Positions 9,956-17,523 of a DNA stretch of 64,000 nucleotides are shown piece after piece. Each line of letters opens with the position of its first letter. Position 1 is the stretch's first letter. The notes below the pieces were generated by a model. The model had not been told where the DNA came from and did no database searches. It was given only the letters and a program-made list of their open reading frames with translations. Source of the DNA: Microcoleus sp. FACHB-672. Lineage in GTDB: Bacteria > Cyanobacteriota > Cyanobacteriia > Cyanobacteriales > Oscillatoriaceae. A program made the translations under genes and the position numbers. Where the stretch lies: contig NZ_JACJOU010000005.1 of assembly GCF_014695725.1 (NCBI RefSeq), positions 20,314-84,313 on the forward strand, given 5' to 3'.

Positions 9956-10111
9956 AACGCTGTAGATCAACTATCGCTGTGGCGCAGTTTAGAAAGTCCT
10001 GAACAGTGGACTCACTGCGTTGATAGAATAGAACGGGCACTACGGTGGGCACGAAAAATTCGATGTCAGGATGAGGTTTTTTTTGACATTAGATATCCAG
10101 AAATTTTATAA
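9956..10111 (+). pseudogene. Possible 3' remnant of a lost gene just before the ATPase
   Basis: After an in-frame TGA at 9953, an open frame runs to TAA 10109-10111 and reads like real protein (for example SPEQWTHCVDRIERALRWAR). It overlaps the start of the following ATPase gene by about 30-40 bases, as coupled operon genes do. No start codon or upstream part is present; the giant kinase gene lies immediately before it. I suggest the tail of a gene once coupled to the ATPase, truncated by rearrangement. The family was not recognised. Confidence 0.3.
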
Positions 10112-11387
10112 AGCGGTTAACCCCAGCAAGACAGTAACGGGAGAAAATGAGAGCGGCGATCTTTACTATATCGATTTGACGCCGGCTCGAGGTCGTCGGC
10201 TGATTGACGAATTCAAGCAAACAATTACCCAGGCACGCTTTCAGCCAACCTGTCAGCTATTTACTGCACATATTGGCTGCTGGAAAGAAATAGAACTGCG
10301 CCGGCTGCAAGTTGAGTTGGATGTGCAAGGATTTCATATTGTCTATTGCAACGCCAGCCAAGATTTAGAGCTGGTAGATGTTGATATTAGTGATATTTTG
10401 CTGGTAATTGCCGGTCAGGTGAGTGAAAGCCTTGAGAAGCTTCAAATTAATCTGCAACCGCAACGCTTGAAAGCCTTACTCAAACCCGCAGCAGAGTTGT
10501 CGCAAACACTTTTTGAACTAGAAGAAGCCGGGTTTTCGCTATCTGCCGGCATTCGGAAAATTACCACTAAAGCGAAAGACAATCTCCAACTTCGCTCTGA
10601 ATTAAGGAGCTATCTGGAACCTCAAATTAACAACCTTTTGCAAGCAATCAATCAAGAACTACTTGAACCGGCAACCCAGGAACTCAAACAGCGCGGCAAA
10701 AAAGGATTAGTTGTGATTGTAGATAACTTGGAACGGGTCGATCTCCGCCGCTTGCCTTCGGGACGCACCCAGCCAGAATATCTGTTTATTGACAGAGGTA
10801 AACAATTAAGCCAATTTCACTGCCACGTTATTTACACCCTTCTCTTGGCGCTGGTTTACTCGCCAGACTCAGACAAACTAATCGACAACTTTGGCAGGGA
10901 ACCGAAAGTATTACCAATGGTGCCTGTGCGCCGGCGGGATGGAGGCAACTGCGAGGAGGGAATGGCGCTGCTGCAACAAGTGGTGCTGGTGAGGGCGTTT
11001 CCCGATGTTGACCCGCAGCAACGGTTAAACTTCATAACAGAGGTATTTGATACGCCTGAAACTCTAAACCGGCTGTGTTTTATCAGTGGCGGTCATGTTC
11101 GAAACTTATTAGCGCTACTGTATCGTTGTATTCTCAAAGGCGATCTACCTATCCCGCATCAGCGTTTAGAAAGCATTATTCAAGAACGCTGCAAAGAACT
11201 GATTCGAGCAGTTGAATCCAATGAATGGGAACTGCTGCGCCAAGTTGCGCGAGACAAAACTATTAAAGACAATACCGAATATCAAATCTTGCGATGCAGT
11301 CAGTTTATATTTGAATATCAAGATGAACGGGGACGCTGGTTTGATGTGAATCCGATTTTAGTAGAAGCCGAGCAATTTAAAACATAG
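10071..11387 (+). CDS. P-loop ATPase-like protein with degenerate Walker A
   Basis: 438 residues from ATG 10071; the TTG at 10083 matches the start of the duplicate copy and is an alternative, preceded by ggatgagg. The layout resembles cyanobacterial P-loop ATPases in which a Walker A of the form GHIGCGKSTEL sits near residue 60. Here it reads AHIGCWKEIEL, so the glycine before Lys and the Ser/Thr after it are lost. A Walker B-like GLVVIVDNLERVD occurs near residue 215, and ISGGHVRNLLALLYR later resembles a sensor-2 region. ATP binding is therefore doubtful. The truncated copy at 3776 shares the same change. Function unknown; such genes often sit beside conflict or signalling genes, but nothing here proves a role. 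Confidence 0.75.
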   Translation: MRFFLTLDIQKFYKAVNPSKTVTGENESGDLYYIDLTPARGRRLIDEFKQTITQARFQPTCQLFTAHIGCWKEIELRRLQVELDVQGFHIVYCNASQDLELVDVDISDILLVIAGQVSESLEKLQINLQPQRLKALLKPAAELSQTLFELEEAGFSLSAGIRKITTKAKDNLQLRSELRSYLEPQINNLLQAINQELLEPATQELKQRGKKGLVVIVDNLERVDLRRLPSGRTQPEYLFIDRGKQLSQFHCHVIYTLLLALVYSPDSDKLIDNFGREPKVLPMVPVRRRDGGNCEEGMALLQQVVLVRAFPDVDPQQRLNFITEVFDTPETLNRLCFISGGHVRNLLALLYRCILKGDLPIPHQRLESIIQERCKELIRAVESNEWELLRQVARDKTIKDNTEYQILRCSQFIFEYQDERGRWFDVNPILVEAEQFKT

Positions 11388-11414
11388 TGCCGGCAGCACC
11401 CCCAAAGGCTCAAG

Positions 11415-12797
11415 TTAAACGCCACTGCCGCTCATTTGGGGAGTGCGTTCCTGACGCAAACGTTGACCCGTGACAGTCATCTGCACACCCCCGACAGGCG
11501 CTAAAGTCAAACCCCGGCGTGCAGGTTTCACCGGCTGGCTGTCTACCAGCGCCAACTGCCACTGAGACAATACAGTTGCTAGTACCAACTTCATTTCAAA
11601 CTGTGCCAAAGCTAGCCCCAAACAGCGCCGGTTGCCTCCTCCAAAAGGTAAATATTCGTAAGGCGAAAATTGCCGGTTTAAAAAGCGTTCTGGCTTAAAC
11701 TGCTTCGGTTCTGGATATAATTCGGGTCGTTGGTGGGTTAAATAGATACAGCCGGCCAGTTGTGTCTCTGGTTCTAACTCGTAACCCATCAGTTGGAAGG
11801 GAGTGTTGAGAACGCGAGCGAATGTGATCACTGCGACTGGATAAATTCGCAGTGTTTCCTGACATACTGCAGAGAGATAAGGCAGACGGAAAAAGGCTGT
11901 GGGATCTGGGTTGTCACGGATACTGTCTAATTCTTCTACCAGCCTTTCTCGCACCTGGGGGTGCCGGTGAACCCAGTACAACGCCCAAGCTAAGGCGGTT
12001 GCGGTGGTTTCGTGGCCGGCAGCGAGCAGCGTGATTAGTTCATCACGCAATTCCAAATCACTCATTCCCTCGCCGGCTTCATCACGCGCCAGCAGCAGCA
12101 GCGTCAGCACATCTGTACGGGAAGGATCTAAGTTTTCCCGGCGTTCCCGAATTTCCGCATATAAAAGTTCATTCATCTGTTCCTGCCGGCGTAAGAATTG
12201 TCCCCATGGACTCCAAGCGCCTAAATCTTGTTGTAGGAACGTAAAGAACAGCATACTAGAGCGCAGGGGAGAGCTGGTCATATCCATGAGTTGTGCCAAC
12301 CGATGTTGCAGTTGCCGGCTGCGTTCCCCCTCATCCAAACCAAATACTGCGTGCAATATCACCCGCAGGGTAATCTCTTGCATCACTTCACGGGCTGAAA
12401 ACGTTTGCCCAACACTCCACCGGCTGGTTATTTGCTCTGTGATATTGCGAATGAGCTGATTGTAGGTTCGCATCCGTTCCCCATGAAAGGGCGGCATTAA
12501 CAGCTGGCGTTCTCGCCGATGACGTTCACGATCTATCAAAAATACAGACTGATCTCCCACCAAAGGGCGTATAGTCTGATTAACGCGACCCGTATCAAAC
12601 TGCTGAGGATCGGCAGTAAAAATTTCTTGGATCGCCTGTGGGTGGCTGGCGAACACGACTGATTTAGACTTGCCAAGCCTTGCCGTAAAGATGTCCCCAT
12701 AGCGCTCGACATTGGCGTCCATATATCCTAAAGGGTCAGTAATCCACTGCACCAGTTGTAGGAAGGGAGGGGTATCAACAATATTGGGCAGTTTCAT
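11415..12797 (-). CDS. Cytochrome P450, CYP110-like
   Basis: A 460-residue heme monooxygenase without a membrane anchor. Visible hallmarks are the I-helix oxygen-binding AAGHETTAT (about residue 250), the K-helix QETLRIYP (ExxR), and the heme-binding FGGGNRRCLG with the axial Cys near residue 391. The N-terminal pattern LVQWITDPLGYMDANVERYGD is typical of cyanobacterial CYP110 enzymes, which hydroxylate fatty acids, alkanes or terpenes. No ferredoxin, ferredoxin reductase or terpene synthase is adjacent, so substrate and redox partner cannot be inferred. It converges with the ATPase gene across a 27-bp gap. Family assignment is confident; the subfamily is from memory. Confidence 0.9.
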   Translation of the reverse strand: MKLPNIVDTPPFLQLVQWITDPLGYMDANVERYGDIFTARLGKSKSVVFASHPQAIQEIFTADPQQFDTGRVNQTIRPLVGDQSVFLIDRERHRRERQLLMPPFHGERMRTYNQLIRNITEQITSRWSVGQTFSAREVMQEITLRVILHAVFGLDEGERSRQLQHRLAQLMDMTSSPLRSSMLFFTFLQQDLGAWSPWGQFLRRQEQMNELLYAEIRERRENLDPSRTDVLTLLLLARDEAGEGMSDLELRDELITLLAAGHETTATALAWALYWVHRHPQVRERLVEELDSIRDNPDPTAFFRLPYLSAVCQETLRIYPVAVITFARVLNTPFQLMGYELEPETQLAGCIYLTHQRPELYPEPKQFKPERFLNRQFSPYEYLPFGGGNRRCLGLALAQFEMKLVLATVLSQWQLALVDSQPVKPARRGLTLAPVGGVQMTVTGQRLRQERTPQMSGSGV

Positions 12798-13087
12798 TGC
12801 TGCTTTCCTTAATATTACTTGATGCGTTGATTGTAATAAATGCGCTAGCTGCTGCCATTGAGGATTGTTTAGGTCAGCGAGTTCTTATGACATTAGGATA
12901 CAGCAAAAGCGAGAATGTGCTTTGCGAGCCGGCCCTCTGTTGTCCCAGTAGATTCTTTCATCTACCCACCTTTTGTTAAAAAAGCTGACATCAGGACAGG
13001 TTTTTCTTAAAAAGTTCCAGAAACTCCGAGTTGGTGATAAACTTGCCTGAGTTAAGCTAGCTTCACTTGACTCCGAGAAATTGTCAC

Positions 13088-13546
13088 ATGGCGAACCAGA
13101 TCAAATTAGACATCTCTGAAACCGCCGTCGAACTCAAGACTCTTCTCAAGAAAGAGAGTAACCTTCAAAAAAAAGAAAGGCTCCAGGCTCTGTACTTGCT
13201 GAAGTCGGGTCAAGTCACCACGTTGGAAGCCCTCTCTAAATTGTTAGTCAAAGATCCTTCAACGATTTATCGTTGGTTTCAAAAATATAAAACTGACGGA
13301 TTATCAGGCTTACTAAAGCTTTATAAGCCTGCCGGCAAACCTTGTTCTCTGCCGGCAGAAGCCATAGAACGCCTTAAGCAAAAACTCCAAAATCCAGAGG
13401 TATTCAGAACCTATGGAGATATTCAATTATGGCTTCGGGACGAATGCGGAGTAGATGTTGATTACTATGTGGTTTACCGAACCGTTCGCTATAAGCTAAA
13501 AGCAAAGATGAAACTGGCAAAGAATTCGGTTAAATCGTCTCTCTAA
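13088..13546 (+). pseudogene. IS630-type transposase N-terminal part (ORFA) without its catalytic half
   Basis: About 152 residues from ATG 13088. Residues about 35-75 are a helix-turn-helix (ALSKLLVKDPSTIYRWFQKY), followed by the second winged region (GDIQLWLRDECGVDVDYYVVYRTV), the usual two DNA-binding modules at the start of IS630-family transposases. In complete elements a DDE catalytic part follows, directly or after a frameshift. Here the frame closes at 13546, a short alternate-frame stretch (PRIGQERANEY) looks like a residual continuation, and then about 480 bp carry no DDE-type coding sequence. It is best read as a truncated IS630 element; a domesticated DNA-binding protein is possible. 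Confidence 0.65.
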
Positions 13547-14023
13547 ACCTCGAATTGGCCAGGAAAGAGCAAACGAGTATAAAAATTAATCACTGTAACT
13601 TCAGTAACATCTGCCGCTCAAAGCAAATTAATGAACTCCAATATTTGCCTATGACTGCCGGCAGCCTGCGCCAACATCTACATTTATCTGCGGTTAATAA
13701 TAAAAATCTATGCTATTTCAAACTTATCAAAAAAAATTATAACATAATTGTTTCATAAATTCAATACAAGAAACTCGTTTTCTAGTAGAGAAAACGAGTT
13801 TTCAAAAAGTGCTTTTAATCGCATTATTAGTCTTATACTGACTGGAACAGAGTTCAACTGTTAATGGATGAGGGCAAACAACTATCACATAGCGAGAACA
13901 GATGCAAATTATTAAAAACTAGAAGAGAAGACGGCAAAAAAAGACAAAGGAAAGCGTAAATTTTAACCGACTGCCTAAATTACCCGCTCTCAGTTAATTA
14001 AATTCGCACAGTCAATTCTCTTT
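13547..14023. other. AT-rich intergenic region after the IS630 remnant
   Basis: No credible gene. The stretch holds the perfect hairpin listed at 13771-13801 and otherwise AT-rich sequence; no matching right-hand terminal repeat of the IS630 element was identified. Confidence 0.6.
13771..13801. terminator. 13-bp perfect inverted repeat, terminator-like
   Basis: Arms aaactcgttttct and agaaaacgagttt around a 5-nt loop. The arm ends are A/T-rich on both sides, so it could terminate in either direction. Confidence 0.65.
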
Positions 14024-15580
14024 TTACCCTCTCCAAACACCTGGCATCGGATTAATTTCTTGTAAAAAATCACCGGGATTGAGACTTTGAGAACTTCGCA
14101 CAGAAACAGCCGGCACCCCATCATTACTACTGATTAACTGCTCAGTTGGGAGCGCTGCTCGTTTTTGCTGCTGTGCCGATCCAACCTGCCGGTTAATTCC
14201 TGGTGATTTAGGTGGATTTTGGATGCGTAGCTTTTTACCGTATTCAGCCCGCTTTGTTTGAGCGGTAGAATAGGCGGTTGATCCTTTAGGAACCTTTTTT
14301 AGATAAGCCATAGCACCGGCAAAATCTTTAGCGGCTGCCCGGTTGTAAGCTTTTTGCAATAACTGATGTCCCACCGCCTCACTTTTAATGCGCTGCTTGG
14401 TAGTGTATTCAGCAATTTTGGCTTCTACTGGGGCGTAGTCAGGCAATCCTTTGGGAATTTGTTTCAGCGATTTTAAAGCGCCACTAAAATCTTTAGCGCT
14501 TGCCTGTTCAGATGCGGTTTTTAACAGCTTCTGGACTTCCCCATCCATTTTGACTGCCGCTTTCTGAACCATTGGATCGATTTTTTTGTGCCAAGAAGCA
14601 ATTTTCGGGATCTTGTCAGCTTCCTCAAGCACATCCCGCCACCGGCTTTGTTTAAAAGCTTGTTCAACCATTGAAACTTGACGAGTGGCTACTTGCCAAG
14701 TTTGCTGCCACTCTTCAATCGCGGTATTCGCTTCGTGATAGGCAGAACTGTATGAAGCAACCGATTTAGCCAGCGCAACCGCTTGCTTGATATCTCCCGC
14801 CTGATATTGTTCTGTTGCTTTGGCAAATGTCTCCAGTCCCGGATCTAAGGGAGGAGCGAGGAACAGATTATAACCGGCAAATCCTACAGCCGCAGCATTT
14901 GCAGCAACACCGGCTCCAAGTCCCAAAAGTGTTAGTTGCACAGAAAGCTTAGAAATTTGAGGCGTAGCTGTATGATTGGCTTCGTGAAATCCTGGTGATG
15001 TGGCAAGAATGTTGATGGCTGAATCATCAGCGCTGCCGGCATTGTCAGGATTTATTAAATCAGATTGTTCGCTGCTGCCGGCATTGTCAGGATTTACTAA
15101 ATCAGATTGTTCGCTACTGCCGACATTTTCAGGATTTAGTAAATCAGATTGTTCGCTATTGCCGGCATTTTCAAAATTTAGTAAATCAGATTGTTCGCTA
15201 CTGCCGATGGGATCTTCCATGTTGATTGAATCAAACTTATCAACGCTGCTTGTAGCATCTTCCATGCTGATAGAATCAAGCTTATCAGCGCTGTCGGCAC
15301 TATTTTCAGTAGACTCCAACTCTTCTAAAGGAAGAGTTAATTGACTGCTTCGTTGCATTGCAGAGTCCTGAGTGTTCAGTGCTGATTCTTCTACGCACAG
15401 CGAAGGGGATGACTCGATGCTGCCGGCAGAATCTTCAGCAGACTCTGACTGTTGTATGGCCAGGGTTAATTCAGTGATCGGTGGCATAATCGCAAGAGGA
15501 AGGTAAGCTGTCGTTGGGACTCCGGAATCCAGAGTGAGAGAGAGTGCCTTTGCTCGGCAGTGTTTGACACCGCCATCCAT
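14024..15580 (-). CDS. Single-pass membrane protein with 14-residue repeats and C-terminal helical repeats
   Basis: 518 residues; not a named family. The acidic, Ser-rich N-terminal half includes four tandem 14-residue units of the form SSEQSDLxNPxNxG. A single hydrophobic segment follows (near LGLGAGVAANAAAVGFAGYN, about 225-250). The C-terminal half has two roughly 53-residue helical repeats with the pattern QLLQxAYxxAxxxDFAGAxxxLxxxPKGxxAYxxA. The protein ends with LNPGDFLQEINPMPG. Repeats and tail recur in the neighbouring gene at 15908-17122, so the two are paralogues. The start is uncertain: there is no clear ribosome-binding site, and an internal ATG at MPPITEL is possible. A scaffold or envelope role is a guess from architecture. 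Confidence 0.7.
   Translation of the reverse strand: MDGGVKHCRAKALSLTLDSGVPTTAYLPLAIMPPITELTLAIQQSESAEDSAGSIESSPSLCVEESALNTQDSAMQRSSQLTLPLEELESTENSADSADKLDSISMEDATSSVDKFDSINMEDPIGSSEQSDLLNFENAGNSEQSDLLNPENVGSSEQSDLVNPDNAGSSEQSDLINPDNAGSADDSAINILATSPGFHEANHTATPQISKLSVQLTLLGLGAGVAANAAAVGFAGYNLFLAPPLDPGLETFAKATEQYQAGDIKQAVALAKSVASYSSAYHEANTAIEEWQQTWQVATRQVSMVEQAFKQSRWRDVLEEADKIPKIASWHKKIDPMVQKAAVKMDGEVQKLLKTASEQASAKDFSGALKSLKQIPKGLPDYAPVEAKIAEYTTKQRIKSEAVGHQLLQKAYNRAAAKDFAGAMAYLKKVPKGSTAYSTAQTKRAEYGKKLRIQNPPKSPGINRQVGSAQQQKRAALPTEQLISSNDGVPAVSVRSSQSLNPGDFLQEINPMPGVWRG
15041..15208 (-). repeat. Four tandem 42-bp coding repeats
   Basis: Units start at 15041, 15083, 15125 and 15167, each containing aaatcagattgttcgct with a few differences. 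They encode the 14-residue Ser/Glu/Asp-rich unit of the surrounding gene, so copy number can change without frameshift. Confidence 0.9.
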
Positions 15581-15907
15581 TCAAAAGAACTAATCAACTC
15601 AGCGAGCGCCGCTACAGCCTCTGATGCCTAAGAGCCGGCGTCAAACCTGCCCATAGCCCAGTCTTTGACGTAAAAGCGCACCATCTGGTGGAGGATAGTG
15701 GCCAAGCTTGTCACGAACCGGCAGTCGATGCCCCCACCTTCTGTTATCCGGTTCTATTTCTAATCGCTCAGGATTCATTCGCCTTAGCGATTCAATTGTT
15801 CTCAGTAAAAGTGCGTAAAATTGCAGCCACAACAAAGCAAACGCCGAAGCACAGGCGCACAGCAGCCGATGAAGAGACGAGCCGGCAATTCAATTATTGG
15901 GGAAAAT
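15581..15907. other. Gap between the two paralogous repeat-protein genes
   Basis: 327 bp without a gene I would support; short overlapping frames on both strands look random. It should hold the promoter of the downstream minus-strand gene (14024-15580). Confidence 0.5.
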
Positions 15908-17122
15908 TTATCCCTCTATCTTGGTTTCCGGAGCAGATAGAAAGGCTGGTTTAGGGGCGATTTCTTGGAAAATGTTGCCGGGGTTGAGATTTGAGGACAG
16001 CACCCGTGTGCCGGTGTGGGGTGAAACAGCCGTAAAATCGGCAAGACTACTGATTTGCACAGGGGCAGGCAGTGTTGAAACAATGATGGGGTTGGGATCT
16101 GGCAATGCCCCAACATTCCATCCGTTTGTTTTTGCCTGAATGCGCTGCTTTTGGCTATATTCAGCTAACTTGGGTTCAGCTTTGGCGTAAGCAACAGTCC
16201 CTTGAGGAATTTGTTGGATGAAGCTAATCGCGCCGGCAAAATCGCTTTCCCCCGCCAGATTGTAGGCAGTTTGCAGTAATTGGTGCGCTTGCGTTTCAAA
16301 CTGAAGATGCTGTAGTTCGCTATATTCAACAATCTTGGTTTGAGCGAGAGCGAAGGCTGAGGTTTCCTGGGGAATTTGTTTAAGCGCGTTTACTGCGCCG
16401 GCAAAATCTTTGGCAACTGCATGACGATAGGCAGTTTGCAACAATTGGTGACCTTGCGCTTCAACTAGAGCTTGCGCCGGCCCTGAGACGTCTGAATCAT
16501 CAATATGATTTGAAGGAATGGACTGTGCCGGCACAACCGAATTCTGAACGGTTCCCAGATGTTGATGTTCTTCCGTTGTTTTCTGGGCAAAATTTGCTTC
16601 AGTGCCGGCAGGAGAAAACTGTAATAAATACCCACCAACTGTTAGCGCTAGCAAATTAACCGCCAATCCCACCTTAACCGCACTGCGTACCGATGAAGAG
16701 TCACAATGTGGTTCAGTTGCCGGCAAGTCGGGAGAATCTTGAGGAATAATAGCTGGCTCAGAGTGCAGGTTTGGTGGTGCCGATGGGCTTATAGAGGCAG
16801 CCTTCTGCAACGTTACATCAGCGCCGGCACTCACATTCACCGAGGCGCGGAAAAAGCTCAAGCAGCCATATCCATCATCTTTTACCTGATGATATACCAG
16901 CTGATCTCCTACTTTGACTTGGCGCTGCCAAACGAGTTCTTTCGCCGCAGAGTAGTTGGTAAAGCTTTTACCGGCTTGCTGTGTGGATGCAGATTCAACT
17001 TTGCCCATCACAACCTCACCAGCGATCTGGGAATTTTGGATAGGCTGAATCGCACCCACTTCTAGGATCGCTAATTGGTCGTCTTGCTGCTTTGTGAGCC
17101 GGTGAGTAACTTTATAACGCAT
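15908..17122 (-). CDS. Single-pass membrane protein, paralogue of the next minus-strand gene
   Basis: 404 residues, family not named. The N-terminal about 105 residues are a soluble region unique to this copy (MRYKVTHRLTKQQDDQ onward). A hydrophobic segment VGLAVNLLALTVGGYLL lies at about 190. Then come two about 53-residue helical repeats (HQLLQTAYRHAVAKDFAGAV; HQLLQTAYNLAGESDFAGAI) and the tail LNPGNIFQEIAPKP. Repeats and tail match the neighbour at 14024-15580, while the N-terminal halves differ, suggesting tandem duplication followed by N-terminal replacement. Helix-turn-helix spacing resembles TPR/HAT scaffolds. Both genes sit upstream of an SLH, cyclase and FecR block on the same strand, but large gaps argue for separate transcription. 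Confidence 0.72.
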   Translation of the reverse strand: MRYKVTHRLTKQQDDQLAILEVGAIQPIQNSQIAGEVVMGKVESASTQQAGKSFTNYSAAKELVWQRQVKVGDQLVYHQVKDDGYGCLSFFRASVNVSAGADVTLQKAASISPSAPPNLHSEPAIIPQDSPDLPATEPHCDSSSVRSAVKVGLAVNLLALTVGGYLLQFSPAGTEANFAQKTTEEHQHLGTVQNSVVPAQSIPSNHIDDSDVSGPAQALVEAQGHQLLQTAYRHAVAKDFAGAVNALKQIPQETSAFALAQTKIVEYSELQHLQFETQAHQLLQTAYNLAGESDFAGAISFIQQIPQGTVAYAKAEPKLAEYSQKQRIQAKTNGWNVGALPDPNPIIVSTLPAPVQISSLADFTAVSPHTGTRVLSSNLNPGNIFQEIAPKPAFLSAPETKIEG

Positions 17123-17254
17123 AAATATTGACTGCCCTATGATTGGATGATCTGCCTATCCTCGATCTGGCTTAAATTTCAGCATAAAACGAATGTTGAC
17201 AGACTGCTTAAAAGTCGGCGCTACAGCATTGTTTACATGAGACTTCCTGCAAAA

Positions 17255-17324
17255 ATCGGGGTTAGGGCGAGTAAGCTAGGAAAATCAGCGAGCAATTTCT
17301 GCCAAATTCGCCCCAAACCCCGAT
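17255..17324. repeat. Long interrupted inverted repeat in a 400-bp gap
   Basis: Arms atcggggttagggcga (17255-17270) and tcgccccaaaccccgat (17308-17324) pair over nearly their full length around a 37-nt loop. The gap 17123-17523 holds no supported gene. It could be a processed RNA structure or a repeat element; nothing links it to a specific gene. Confidence 0.6.
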
Positions 17325-17523
17325 CCCACACAGATTCTTTTGCCAAAAGTCTATTACAGAGCCGGCTTCTCTGAAAAATTCATCTCTGGCTCAATTTTTT
17401 CAGGAATAAACTGTGGCATCTTCTAGATGTGCCCAGTCGGCAGCATTGTTTGCTCATTGTAAAATTCTACAGAGCCGGTGAGGGCGAGCCAGAAAACCCG
17501 CCCTATTAAAGCTCAACCCTTGG

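Noticed and set aside
12004..12459. 151-codon plus-strand frame rich in Ser, Arg and Cys
   Set aside because: Antisense to the P450 gene; composition is an artefact of the opposite strand.
15041..15208. Regularly spaced repeats that could suggest a CRISPR array
   Set aside because: Units are directly tandem without spacers and encode a 14-residue protein repeat; no cas gene is present.
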